A stretch of DNA of 64,000 bases from Helopsaltes ochotensis (Eukaryota; Chordata; Aves; Passeriformes; Locustellidae). Positions 1 to 11,930 of the stretch are shown one piece after another. The position numbers and the translations under genes are program-made. The stretch lies in NCBI GenBank assembly GCA_013400155.1, contig VXBM01000008.1, positions 1,839,711 to 1,903,710 on the forward strand. Direction: 5' to 3'. Position 1 is the first letter of the stretch, and the number at the start of each line of letters is the position of its first letter. Under the pieces are notes generated by a model. It worked only from the letters and a program-made list of their open reading frames with translations, was not told where the DNA came from and did no database searches.

Positions 1-635
1 AATATAAAAATGTTCTTTGCAAAGTTTATAAATATCTGTCTTTATCCTTTCTCAATGCCTCTGAATCACAGCAGAGAAGCTGTATTTAAATGCAACTGCT
101 ACATTTAAAAGGACCAAAGTATAAGAAATACCATACACAAAATCAAACTGAAATACCTATTGTAATTACACTTTCCAAAGCAAACTTACGCAATATTCTC
201 TTAGGGATCCTAGAGAAGTTAAACCCAAGATGTAGAACTGTTCCACATTTCATATAAGAGGCCAGTTCTATTGTATGAGGCTGTTTATTTACAAGCTCAG
301 AGAAAAAAAAAAACAGGTAGCGGGAAGTCCCGCTAATTTGATAGTTTAAACTCCTTTCTCTCCTCCTGAGATGGAAATTGCATAAGCAATTAGAATTCTG
401 CAAGATCTTCCAAAAGGAACAACACTATCAGTTAGCAATTTCTGAAAACAAACCCTTTTTTTAGCATCAGATGGATAAATTTTGCCAAGAAAATAAAACA
501 GCCTTCAATAAACATCACAGTCAATTGTTATGCAAATGAAAGTATTTAAAATATTAATCTCTCAGCAACTAAAACTAGCTGCCAGTGAAAGCAACACTCA
601 CATACCAATTTAGCCATACAATTAGCAAAAACATG
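1..635. other. PPHLN1 intron (partial), nothing recognised
   Basis: AT-rich sequence without exon, repeat or RNA signature that I can support. It is presumed to be part of the PPHLN1 intron following the DESGYRW exon. Confidence 0.6.
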
Positions 636-1275
636 TGTCCTAGGGTGACTTTATGATGCCTGTATCCCCAGTTGTCTGTTCTGTTTATGCTGTATATTGT
701 GTTCTGCCCCTTTAGGACTGGTTCTGAGAGCAAAGGAAGGAAAGAAGAATCGTGCAGTTTGCAGGAACTGCACTCATTCTTCCGCATTCCCTCTCACGGA
801 GTGTGCTGTCTGCAACGCAGGCAGCAGGAGAGGGCTTTCCTTTGCTTTTAGTTAATTTTTAGCAAACTAAAGCAGAAAAGTTCCCTGGACTGTAGCTTTT
901 CTTTTTCTTGGAACTGATTGACCCTGCTCTGGATTGAAAACCCAGAAAACCACCTGGAGCTCATACCTGCGGCCCACCGGGGCTCAACATTTTCCAGCAC
1001 TGGAGGGACTGATAAGGGACTGAGCGAGCCAAGCTACACCCCACAAAAAGGACTTTCTAAGTTTGCCATCTCTTCAGAACAGCAAGAGGTTTTATTGTTT
1101 AATATCATTCATTTTTTATGCTTGTAAATACTTTGCTTGTTAAATAAACAGGTTTTTTTCCACTCTTCTCCAAGGAAATCTTTTCCCGCACTAGTTAAAG
1201 GAAGAGCTGCTTCAATCTGCTTTCTAGAGAGACCCCCTTAAAACTTTTCTCCCACATTTGGCCTAAACCAGGACA
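636..1275 (+). mobile_element. solo LTR, avian ERVL-like
   Basis: The element starts TGTCCTAGGG and ends CCAGGACA, so the ends are inverted repeats (TGTCC/GGACA). It is about 640 bp long with an AATAAA at 1143-1148 in the expected 3' part. Flanks ACATG (631-635) and ACATA (1276-1280) look like a 5 bp target duplication with one change. The TGTCCTAGGGTGACTTTATG start is one I associate with bird ERVL LTRs. No gag or pol sequence is attached. Confidence 0.75.
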
Positions 1276-3980
1276 ACATATAAAAAAAAATCCCAGCTGA
1301 AAATAAGAGGAATTTCTACCCCCTCCCTATATTTTTATATTATAGGATGGAGGCAAAAGAATTCTACAGTTCAAACCCTGACTACTAAGCTTTCCTTTTC
1401 TCTTCATTCTCAACAGACAAACATTTCAGAAGTGGAATGACAGCAGTCTTGCTTTGAATGAAGTTTCCAGCATAATTCCAGATACATGCACACAAGGCCC
1501 ACATGCAGCAGAAATTCAGTTTGACATAAAACTCCTAGTAAGAAAACAGGCAATGTTCACATAGATAATCTGAGTTCAAAGTTAAATAGAAGAAAGATTC
1601 ATTTCAGCAATAAAACCAGACTTGTCCAAATTGAAACTTTTTTACTTTCAGTTGACCTGCAATAGTGGACATTTCTGAGCTGCTCTTGATTATACTCAAT
1701 CTTCAGCACAGGGCATTTTTAAAATGCTATGTGGCATCTGCATGAGAAGATTTGAGTTCTTAAAATCCATTCAAAATAAAAACTTGTAGACGTACAGAAC
1801 CCAAAGTGCTGGCATACAATCAGACATATTTAACTCTGACTGAGTAATGACAGTCAAATTATGGAACATAAATCTCAGTTTGCAAACAAATTGGTTGTCC
1901 CAAGCACAAAAGAGCTAGAGCCAGTGGAGCAGAAAACAGTTCTTAACGCAATGTAGCAGCTATTGAATCAGTAAGAATGAACTGAATATGAAGTCATCAA
2001 ATATTTAGTGTAAACCAAAATCAACTTTTAAGTTGTCTATTACCTATTATCTTGTTCCAAAAGGTCCTAATTTTCCCCCTCCACCCACCAAAATATCATA
2101 AGCCAAAATAAACTAATTTAGCTAGCAGCTTAACACAAGGGATTTTCTGAGTAAAAGATTTCAACAGACAAGTCCTTGCCTGGAGTTGTAGACAGGTATA
2201 ACGAATCTACCACAATGATCTATTATAAGGAAACTGTAATTTTGTATATGAATAAACAAGCTGCTCTACTCAGCCATGTGAATACCTGAGAGGTTCAACG
2301 TTCTGGCACAGATTCTATTTATTTATTAAAAGAAAAAGGCATGTGCTAATGACTATGATTACAACTCTGCTTATCAATCTCTGTCAAAAGCAAGACCATT
2401 TTCTTTGGGTGACTGCCATATTTATTTCCCTCCACACATGCTTTTTAATAAAGAATGAGGTTCTTGTATGGTGTCCCTTAAGAGCTGTCAAATATTGCAA
2501 CAAAACAGCAAACTAATGTACATTTATAGCACCATCTCATAAATCCCTTTGGCTAAGTTTATCTTCCATAAGCAAGACACAGATCAGTTTACATTACAAG
2601 AAAGTTTAAATCCAAAGCGTAAAGGCCTCCCACAATATAATACACTGCTTTAAAATATTATACTATTTAAACATGTTCACTATTTCATTAATTAAAGAAT
2701 ACATACAGGGAAAAGGAAAAAAAAACTAAGAAACAACCTACCCCCTGTAATTCAAAGGTGATTGCATAGTGACAATGTAAAGATAACTCCCTTGGCCTAT
2801 GACACATCTGGACTCTCAATATTAAATGCTGCTTGAGAGAAGAGTCAGTGACCCTTACTTCCATCTGGAGACTCTTCCATCAAAGATCTTCATTCAAAAT
2901 AACCATTCTTACCAAAGAAGAATTTTCTTCTCAATGTACAATCTTCAGACCACAACTCTACAACATCCTGGCATCACTTTGTGCATTTACAAGGGGTTAA
3001 TCACTACATGGAAGGGTGGAAGGGTAGTTCAAGCAGAAATCAAAAAGCCCCAATTGCTGGGCTTCTCTCCCCCACTTTGCAAATAATTTACTCCATGACC
3101 TTCAGTAAATACATTCTCACTGTGAAGGTGCATGCATCTAGAAAAATCAAGATATCTTATGTTTTATCACCCTAAAGTGGTAATTGCAAGTTTAATGTTC
3201 AGAAAACCACATAAATTTTTCAGAGGAAAGACAATAAGCCATTGATTTAAAATACTTTCAAAACAAAACATAGAACTGGCTGATCAATCTCAGTTGTTCA
3301 TGGATCACAAATTGTTTATAATTAATTGTTTAGAATATATTTTGCCAGACAGTTTTCTCTCATTTCTAGCACCAAAATTACTTCAGTATTTCCATTTGTT
3401 ACAAAATATTTCCTAAGCACTGCAGGAAATAGGCAGATCTGCTTTTTATGGACAAATGCGTTAGTATTAAAGACTGGACTACTAAGACTACTTCCTAATT
3501 TCACTTAGATCATGGGAGAAAAACCCAACTAATTAATAAACAAAACAACACACATAGTAGCAACATGTTTCCTTCATATAACAAAAGAAAAGTTATTCAT
3601 ATATACAGCTGAAGAGCAGATATTAAAAATGTCCTGTGTAAGCCACTTCTCAGGAATCTACTTTTTACTTATTCTACAATTATGGCAATCTTTATTTTAC
3701 AAAAATCTGGGCCTCAGATAATTCTAAGGATCAAATTTAATGCATGTGTAGATGGGATTTACAAGTGCGTCATTTTGAAATTTCTCTTTGAAGATGAGTC
3801 TTACCCATCTTAAGTTGCCAAGTTTCGAGTATTTCACATCTTGTGAACTCAGTTTGGTTGGTAAAAAAAAAAAGAATGAAGTAATGCTCAGTACACTCAA
3901 AAGGATTAAAATTTGGCATGACTAAAGTGAACAGCAGCTAACAATCTTCTAAAGCATTTCACACTGAAAAGTTCATCTGA

Positions 3981-4167
3981 CCTTATAAAAATTAATTTGG
4001 ATGCAAAATCCATTGCTATGAGGCCCATAGGGAAGGACTGCAAGACTAGAATCCTTCAACATATAGTTCAACATAGTTCCCTGAAATTTTTTAAAATTCT
4101 CGTTTTGGAGTCCTTCCCTCTGGGTCTCATAGCAATGGATTTCACATCCAAGTTCATTTTTATAAGG
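3981..4167. repeat. inverted repeat, two 72 bp arms with 43 bp spacer
   Basis: Arms 3981-4052 and 4096-4167 are reverse complements with roughly nine mismatches. The shared core contains ATCCATTGCTATGAG and GGGAAGGACT. The outer end is CCTTATAAAAAT. Inside the loop, and again just outside the right arm, the word TCCCTGAAATTT recurs. The structure resembles a foldback or MITE-like element, but no target duplication is obvious. Confidence 0.8.
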
Positions 4168-5057
4168 TTCCCTGAAATTTGTTCAAAAATCTGACATGCA
4201 TGATTGCTTTGTATAAATGAGCTTATTATATTGCTAAAGACAAGTAGTAACACAGTCCAGAAATTAACACCCTCAGTATGAGATAAATGTACAGTTTCAT
4301 CTTAATTGATCTCTACTCCTTTCAATTGCTACGGATCACAATTCACACAGCATCAGCAACCAAGACATTAAAACTGCCTTTAATGTGTGCAGAAAATTTT
4401 CTCAAAACTATGATGTACAATTCTTTTCATATGCCAACTACACTTGAACCAAAAGGCACTTCAAATCAAGTTAAAACAAAATTCACATCAGTTTCTAGAG
4501 TTCAGAGTTCCTTAGGTGACAACAGGAGAGAAAGAGCTGGGAACTCATTTTGAAATCTATGCCCTGCATATCTTCTGAATTCCTTTATTTTTTTACATAT
4601 AAAATACGTATTTTTGCCATAAAGAAGTCATGGCCAGGATGATAGCTGTTCACTAAACATAATATAAAACAGGGCTAACAATTCTCAAAAAGCATGTGCT
4701 CCAGAAAATAGCAGAAAGCACAGTAATGCTCCACTGAGTGCTAGACATGATAAGGTCTACCCTGTAAACAACAGCTGCTTGGTAACTGGAGTATAACCCT
4801 ACAAGGAGGAAGGCAAAAAAAAAGACAGTAAGCCAAGTGCTAGAACACCAGCAATCCTCTTGTCACTCAGCTGCTGCTGGTCATTAGACACATCACATCT
4901 GAAGCCACAACTCTACAAATGCTAAAGTAAGCATGTCCTATTTTTAAGAAAAAGCTAGGAATCTTAAAAAAAACCCAACAAAATACCACCAAAGAAACAA
5001 CAGGAAAAAAATACAAAAAATCCCTAACTGCTGGTTTCTTGAACAGCAAAGTTTAAG

Positions 5058-5562
5058 GGAATTACAGAGTACTAGAACATGAGGTTGGAAGGGACCCACA
5101 AGGATCACTGAAGTCCAACTCCTGGCCCTGCACAGGACATCCCCAAGAATCACACCATGGTGCCTGAGAGCACTGTCCAAACACTTTTTGAACTCTGTCA
5201 GGCTGGTGCTGTGACCACTTCCCTGGGCAGCTCGTTCCAGTGCTCAAGCACCCTCTTTCCCCGATATCCAACCTAAACCTCCCCTGACATAACTTCAGGC
5301 CATTTCCTCAGGTCCTGTCACTGCCACCACAGAGTGGAGATCAGTGCCTGTCTCTCCTCTTCCTCTCACGAGGAAGTTGCAGACTGCAATGAGGTTTCCC
5401 TGCAGTCTCCTCCAGGCTGAACGGACCAAGCGACCTCAGCTGCTTCACATAATGCTTCTCCTCAAGGCCCTTCACCACCTTTGTTGCCCTCCTTTGGACA
5501 CTTTCAAATAGATGAATATTTTCTCATATTGTGGTGCCCAAAACTGCACACAGGACTCAGGG
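5058..5562 (-). mobile_element. CR1 LINE, 3' fragment
   Basis: The plus strand reads the reverse complement of the CR1 3' end: GGTTGGAAGGGACCCAC, GTCCAACTCCTGGCCCTGCA, GATATCCAACCTAAACCTCC, and TTGTGGTGCCCAAAACTGCA. It is 5' truncated at about 5562 as usual for CR1. An A-rich tract (4963-5030) lies just left. No intact reverse transcriptase frame remains. Confidence 0.9.
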
Positions 5563-6253
5563 ACATTTGATATTGCAGATCAGCAGCATTTTACTTCGGG
5601 ACAATCTCAAGTAATTTTTTTCAGCATTCTAAATCAAGATAGGGGGAAGAAAAATGCAAAGAGTAAGAGATCAGAAAGTACTTTTTGACAAGTATGTGTT
5701 CAAAAACCAAAATGTGTATGATGAACATTCAAAAGGAAATGCTAACATCATATTGACAACAACTTCTTAGAGCACATTTTTAGCTGTTGATTGTGATTTT
5801 AAAAATAGTCAAGAAAGACATTATTTCTGTCAATAAACAAGCGATTATTTTTAAGAATTTATAGTCACTGTACTGACTATGAAAACCCATTAACCATACA
5901 AGTCTCCTGACTGTCTAGCTTCTAACTACACTTTAGCCATGTTCCATGCAATTTTTGAAAAAATCCTTCTGGTTAAAATAATCTTAAACCTCCTCCTATT
6001 TCCTCAAAGAAAATAAAATATATACTCAAAAAAACTTTCTTAAAATAACTTTAAGGATATCCAAAGAGAAGGCATTTTTTGCATAAAATAACTTTTTAGT
6101 ATCATGTTTTGTGGAGCAAATGTCTTTGAAATAGAAAGCAATTAGCATTTTCACCACAGGGGACAACATATACCATGAAATGTACTTTGATTTCCTCCTT
6201 GAGATCCACTACATTGCTCAATAGTGGGCAATATGCAAAAAATTGTAATTAAG

Positions 6254-6259
6254 TTTATT
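6254..6259 (-). terminator. possible poly(A) signal for the alternative PPHLN1 end
   Basis: AATAAA on the minus strand, about 275 bp downstream of the stop at 6533. It would serve the candidate short PPHLN1 transcript. The hexamer is common by chance in AT-rich DNA, so it is only supportive. Confidence 0.25.
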
Positions 6260-6532
6260 ACAAACATGTTTAGCAGTCTGATCACAAGACTTTACTTTCA
6301 AGATTATTTACTATATTTATATAATGATTCAGTAGGATTTCTTTCTATTGCAATGGATCTTTATGAAGTTCTTCCATAGCATTATTGCAGTTGTGTAATA
6401 GTTTTACAGTCTGAAGTATATAATAAATACTCAGATGGGACTATCATATACCACACGACACACTTATAAAGCCTTCAAAAAACAAGCTGACATTTTAACC
6501 TTATATTTTGAAAGGAAGAAATCAGGATGCAT

Positions 6533-6752
6533 TTAAGACAATCTTTTTGACCACTGGGTGCCACTCTTGTTCTGTGTACAATAAACTGGCTGACACTCAG
6601 TCCGCTCAGCCTTTTTAGTTTTTTCCTCAGTTTTAAACAGCTCTGATTCTTCTAAATTGAGAGGAAAATGTGGAAAAACTTTTACACAAGTTTTTGTTAA
6701 GCACTCCTTTTCAAAACCCTTTACTATTGCTTCTAGCCCCAAGAATGCAATT
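6533..6752 (-). CDS. candidate alternative terminal exon of PPHLN1
   Basis: A strong minus-strand acceptor, with the pyrimidine-rich run CCAACTTCTTTCAG ending at 6753, opens onto a 220 nt reading frame that stops at TAA (6533-6535). Its first base completes the Arg codon left open by the DESGYRW exon (AG plus A). The join reads PEYR-IAFLGLEAIVKGFEKEC and continues through LNLEESELFKTEEKTKKAER to WSKRLS and a stop. The predicted product is about 178 aa and lacks the periphilin C-terminal domain. An AATAAA on the minus strand lies at 6254-6259, about 275 bp beyond the stop. I do not recognise the 72-residue tail. It may be a real alternative last exon or a chance ORF. Confidence 0.42.
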
Positions 6753-7995
6753 CTGAAAGAAGTTGGACACAGGCCCTTATGATATATGATATATGCAGGA
6801 TTTCCTTTATGGTGAGGTTATAGAATAACCCATACATGTCATGTCTAAATCATCCCATTCAATGGAATAGATATCTACTGCAACAGCGTGGCACTGTATG
6901 GATGTTGCTACTAAAAGCTTCATACTGAGTTTGCAACACCACAAGACTAAGGTCTTGAGCAAACATGTCAGGCTTGCTCTGAGCTTTTTCTAATCGGCCT
7001 GCAGTCTGTTTTTTTAAACTTGCTGCTGGTTTAACAGCAGCTTTTCCAACTGGCTAGGTGTCTATAACTAACTTGGTTTACTTCTGTTGATCTTTGTATG
7101 GTATAACCATAGTTTTAAATACACAGCAGTAACGATGAGTTATTCTATGATATTACAATATCTATGCAATATCTACAAATACAGACCTGGTATAATAGAC
7201 ACCTCAAGAAGTGGAAATGGAGGATGTGGTATATAAAAACACAGCCATCAGATGACATTCTTAGATCAGACTGCTACTATTTCACCTACACTAACAATCA
7301 ATCCTTGTCCATAAATTTTGAGTGCAACAAAATGTGTTGCGTACTTTGTGTACTTTATTTGTTAACTCAAATAATCCACATCAAACACCATTGCAGGCAT
7401 ATGTATATTACAGCCCTATGATTTACTACTAGTCCTTAAATTTCATAAATGGGAACCTGAGGTACAGACTAAGAGGGTTCATAGAAATTAATATAACATA
7501 TGATGAAAACATATACTCATCAGTTCAGCTGAGAAAACAGGGAGCTCAGAACAAGGCTTCAGTGAGCTTCATAATCCCATTATCTATCCCACCAAACTTT
7601 AAAATGGCACAGGCATCATTATGTTGTAGTCCCAATGTACTGCTGCCACAGAATCAAACAACAGACCAAACAATTCTCTTAAATCATGTAAGAAGTATGA
7701 CTGATCAGCGATGCATTAAATTACTTACAGCTCTAGGTTACCATCCTAAAGATGTTATCATTATGCCTCCTATCCTTACTAAACAAATACTAAAGTAGAG
7801 ACTTTCATGTCATATAATTTCTTTCATTTCTATTTCAATACAACTAAAACCCATTTTTCCACTATTGTCTTTTACTTCAACATATGTCCTTTCCCTGTCA
7901 GTTCACTGGTCTGCTCTACCAACCATTTTGATGTCCAAGTAAAATGCCCTAAATATTCACAGCCTATGCATGGAACTACTAGAATCAAAAAATAC
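6753..7995 (-). other. PPHLN1 intron between DESGYRW exon and candidate terminal exon
   Basis: No further feature seen beyond the splice signals at both ends. Confidence 0.5.
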
Positions 7996-8051
7996 CTGTA
8001 TTCAGGTCTTGTAGGATGACCATCCCTTGCCCATCTGTATCCTGATTCATC
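7996..8051 (-). CDS. PPHLN1: PPHLN1 coding exon (DESGYRW)
   Basis: This 56 nt exon has acceptor TTTTGCAG (8052-8059) and donor GTATT (7991-7995). It encodes DESGYRWARDGHPTRPEY plus the first two bases of an Arg codon, so it ends in phase 2. It matches the mammalian DESGYRWTRDD...QPEYR exon. The usual next exon (DMRDGFRRKSF in mammals) is not found between here and the left edge. Confidence 0.9.
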
Positions 8052-11000
8052 CTGCAAAATATAAATGCAAAACAACTGCATGACATGCATTCAGTGTCAG
8101 ATGTCAAGTACAGTTAGTTGCCAAATGGTACTTAATTACTGCAAAACCAAAGCATTTAATGATGCTTTGTTTTAATAAAATAATATTAACCCCTGCAGCA
8201 AGTATCTTTACAATTTATTCACCGTATCCCTTTACTTTTTATTTTCTTCCTCTGTTAATATTGACCAGAGCAACTTTGTAATGCCACACAAAACACAAAA
8301 AGTACAGAAGTTTCCAAAGCACATATATATGCTCTGACTCAAAGAAGAATTTCCTCTTCGAAACATAAATTACCATCAACGCCTGGAAATTACAGAATTT
8401 CAAACAGCTGGGTTGCAGGGGGGCAACAATAACGACCTTCCCAATATTTAAATTAGCTAGTATTCAAACCTCAGTGGGAGAATAAACATCATAAACGTGT
8501 GAGAAGATTCACCTTACGTACACCTCGGTGTGGAGGGCCACTTCTCCGGTCGTGGGCAAAACTATGACCCTCGTCATAGTCTCTGTACTCAGCGTGACCA
8601 TAATCCTCATAGCGACTGTAACTCCCGTCCCGTCTCTCAAGCAGTGGTGGTTTCTTGGGCACAATGTTTACTATTCTATGGTAATCACCCTAAACCACAA
8701 AACAAACATAAAAGCAAAAATATTGCTTTTAACAGCTGAAAATCTGTAATGAATTAAACAAAAGTAGAACCAAGTTATTTCTAAATATGGGATTTAAGAG
8801 AAGAAGTTGCACAGCGAAACGGGGAACATTAAAAATCATGCCAGTCTGACAGCTGAATAACTCATTAAATTTAATTGGACACTATTCACATTCAATCCCT
8901 AGGCATTACAAGTTTAATTATAGAGGGAAAATTTCAAACATGGTTTGTCTTTTCAAAGTTTATAATCAGTAGCATTAGCTACTTTCTGAGTATCGGTTAG
9001 CTACATGCGTTTCTCAGATTTTTTATACTTAGAATGCAACAAAGTTACACCTATAATGCAAATTTTCCTTATGTCCATAACATCCTCCACACTCCAGAGA
9101 TGGTTGTTAAGACAGACCTTGCTTCATAATCTGAATAGATAAGCATACACTGAATACAATGCAGTATCAAGTGACAGAATTTTAACACTTGTCATTTTTC
9201 TTTTACTGCAAATTTCAGGCAGATTTTTGCTAAAACACAAAATTAATTTATTTCCTTCAAATAACATGTCATACACCATTTGTCAACTAAAGAAAATCTT
9301 TATTAAGTACAAATTAGACAAATGCAAAAGATACAAATTCATTTTTTCTAGAACTAAGTTTTAAATAAGTCAACTGCAAATAAAAAGCAAATGAAAACAT
9401 AAATGCAAGATTTTGTATTTTAAATCTTCTTCCTTTAGGAAAACATTTTTTAATGGGCCTTAAATACAAGCTACAAATGCAGAGACTTGAGTTAGCATGT
9501 GCAATTTGGCAGGGGGGAGAAAGACACTCAAGCTGTTTTTTTAACAGTAAGAAGTCACAATCTAATGCACTGGATAGTTTTGGCAGAAAAAATACATTGC
9601 ATTCACAAACTGCTAAATATTGTCATGTAAAAAAAAATGTTAGTTCTGATTTCAGAGACAACCCAACAGACTAGAGGGCAATCCAAAGCCAGCCTACAGC
9701 CCTACTGGGGCAAACTGGAGACTACATACATAGTCACAAGGCTTGACCTACTCTTACCTCATCAAATATCCTCCATATGTGATTATTATTTTTTTTTAGT
9801 TTGGTGTCTTACAAAGATGTCCTGTCAACTTAAATAAAACTGCTCCATGCTTTAACCTCACCCAGAAGACCCCACCACATAACTACACTGACAAACAGAA
9901 GAACAGTTACACGAAAGCTTGATGAGTATCGTACTTGCATTGTATCAAGTACTTGCAATTTTAAGTTCTTTACCAGTATCTGTGTTTCTACCACAATTTA
10001 TACTTGATACACAATTAGCACCCAGTTCAGATGAAGACACATCTCTTGCTGTCTTCAAAAAAAAGATACTTTGTTCTGTATCACTGGCACATCTCATTTC
10101 CAACATACTAACCTATCAGCAAACACTAAGCATATTCACAGATTGAAAAAATTAATTCCATTTCACTTGTCTAATCAAAATTAAGTCAGCCTTCTATATG
10201 TGGCCACAAATACAGTGGCACAGGCTTACAACGACAGAAAGTACCTCCCAACTATCTTAGATCTGCAGAGCTGTATGAGAAGGAACTCCATATCCATCTT
10301 CCAGAGAAACACCATATCTTGGTTTGCCCAGTTACTGCGGGTGTTGTTTTGATATAGATGGGTAATATTAATTGTGAGGAGTGTACTCAGCTACTCCCTT
10401 CAGCACCAGTTCCAAATATATGTAATATAAAGCTGGCATTGAACTATCTAGTTAATTCTTGCATCAAAATGAGTGCATCACATCTTTTAGCCTGAAAATT
10501 TTCATCAAGCTCAATCACACATTGTTCCCTGGACAGCCTGAAAGACTACAGGAATTTAGAAATGTCAATGATGCAATAGTTAAATTAAATTGGCAACGTG
10601 TTAGTCAAATGACTTAAAATCTGAGAAAATACATTCTGCCTTTCCTCTTGTCCTATCTTGATAAGTACTTTGAAGAAGGAGGTAGGTAAACATCCTGTGA
10701 AAATCAATCTGATTTCCAGCTTGCTGAAAATGCAGAAATGTTGCAGTTGCCTGTAAAGAGTTAAAAATATCACAGAGCAGCCAAACACTAATAAACTACT
10801 CAATAGAGAAGCTTATGTAACCAGTTATCAAGTTAGTACCATTAATAAGCTTCCAAAGAGAGAAGCTGAAAACGTAACAGAGGGAACCCAGAAGATAGGC
10901 TATATCAGGTATGCTATTATTTCAACATTTACAATAAGTAAAAGAGAAGTCAGGTAAGAGGCATTGGTACCTGAAATTTTATTTTGCCAAAAGCACATTA

Positions 11001-11930
11001 CACAGGATGTAAATAGAAATATAAAAATTTATTCTTAAAATTTTATTTACAGTGTAATATCTCCAAAGACAAAGCAACAACCTGTTTTATTTCTTTGCTA
11101 GAGACTTCAGACACGGGAGAAAAAAAAATTACCCAACTCTGTGGACCAGAGAATTCCTAAAAGCGCTCTGAAGTTATTCTATAACACAGCAAGCACAGCT
11201 TCTACGTTTGCTCTTGCAAGCATAACATACATACATACATAACACAGAAGACTCTGTATCTACAACGTAGATTTCTGTTGACACTCTTCTTGTAAAATGT
11301 TTCCCTTACAGGACTCCAAAGCACAATTTCAGCAAAGATTTACTTTCAACACTTGTTAAAAACATCTTCTCCTATACTTTAACAATCATTTAGAAAACTG
11401 TGTTGGTGACAAGAACAATCATGAAAGAAGTTCCTTTACCACCTCAAGCTACTTAAAAGAAATATTAACATGAAAAGACTATAGAAAAATGTAACATAGT
11501 ATGGCCTTTTGTTCCCCAGAAGTCCTTAAAAATCCTGTGTTTAATAACACAAAGAATTACAGCAAAAAAATCAATTTACCAAAATACAAATATCCTAAAA
11601 CAGTTCCAACAGACTTGAATATTAAAAAAAAAGAAGACTTAATTCTGTAGGCACCTATTATTTCTGTGCAGATGCATGTGCTGGATTGCTGACTTTAAAT
11701 AACAGGGAAAAAAGAGAACTTGGGGTATACTAGGAACTTACACAGGTACATAAATCCAGCCCCTATGGTTCGGCTCATTGTATAAAGGTATAGTATAATG
11801 TTATAATGCTACTGATACAATGTTTATTATACACTTACATCACCATGAATCCTTGGAGGAAGACGTTCTCTTGGAACTCTTTCATAGTCATATCGCCCTT
11901 CAGACCACATTTCATCTCTTCGATATGCCA
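7996..11930 (-). CDS. PPHLN1: PPHLN1 (periphilin-1), N-terminal coding exons, 3' part outside window
   Basis: Three minus-strand exons join in frame: 11839-11930, 8522-8689 and 7996-8051. They encode the periphilin N-terminus, starting MAYRRDEMWSEGRYDYERVP and continuing through VNIVPKKPPLL, SGPPHRG and DESGYRW, which I recognise as PPHLN1. By family knowledge periphilin is a nuclear RNA-associated subunit of the HUSH complex (with TASOR and MPP8) that promotes H3K9me3 silencing of retroelements. The N-terminal part is disordered and rich in Arg, Tyr and Ser, as seen here. The C-terminal helices that dimerise and bind TASOR are not in this window. All splice sites are GT-AG with matching phases. 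The A of the start codon comes from the upstream exon ending at 13017. The gene is divergent from ZCRB1. Identification is confident; the 3' end is missing or alternative (see 6533-6752). Confidence 0.92.
8522..8689 (-). CDS. PPHLN1: PPHLN1 coding exon (VNIVPKKPPLL / SGPPHRG)
   Basis: This 168 nt exon encodes 56 residues from GDYHRIVNIVPKKPPLLERR to RSGPPHRG, a conserved periphilin block rich in Tyr, Arg and Asp. The acceptor is TTTAG at 8690-8694. Two in-frame donors exist: GTACGT at 8516-8521 (used for this end, giving RG joined to DESGYRW as I recall for mammals) and GTGAAT at 8507-8512, which would extend the exon to 8513 and add Val-Arg-Lys. Confidence 0.9.
8690..11838 (-). other. PPHLN1: PPHLN1 intron
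   Basis: A 3.1 kb AT-rich intron between the start-codon exon and the next coding exon. Only a short CATA run stands out. No additional exon recognised. Confidence 0.8.
11226..11240 (+). repeat. (CATA)n microsatellite
   Basis: Short CATACATACATACAT run in the PPHLN1 intron, with a similar run near 12268-12280. Confidence 0.85.
11839..11930 (-). CDS. PPHLN1: PPHLN1 coding exon with the start codon
   Basis: The acceptor is TTTAG before TGGCATATCG and the donor is GAT followed by GTAAGT (11833-11838). The 92 nt plus one upstream A encode 31 residues, MAYRRDEMWSEGRYDYERVP then RERLPPRIHGD. The exon supplies only TG of the ATG. The last A of exon 13017-13064 completes it and leaves A at -3 and G at +4, a good Kozak context. 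It ends in phase 0. Confidence 0.92.

Larger units (their letters stand above)
1276..6532. other. PPHLN1 intron; holds inverted repeat and CR1
   Basis: AT-rich DNA. Apart from the inverted repeat at 3981-4167, the CR1 at 5058-5562 and the A-rich tract at 4963-5030, I see no coding exon on either strand. The usual next PPHLN1 exon (DMRDGFRRKSF) was looked for and not found. Confidence 0.6.
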
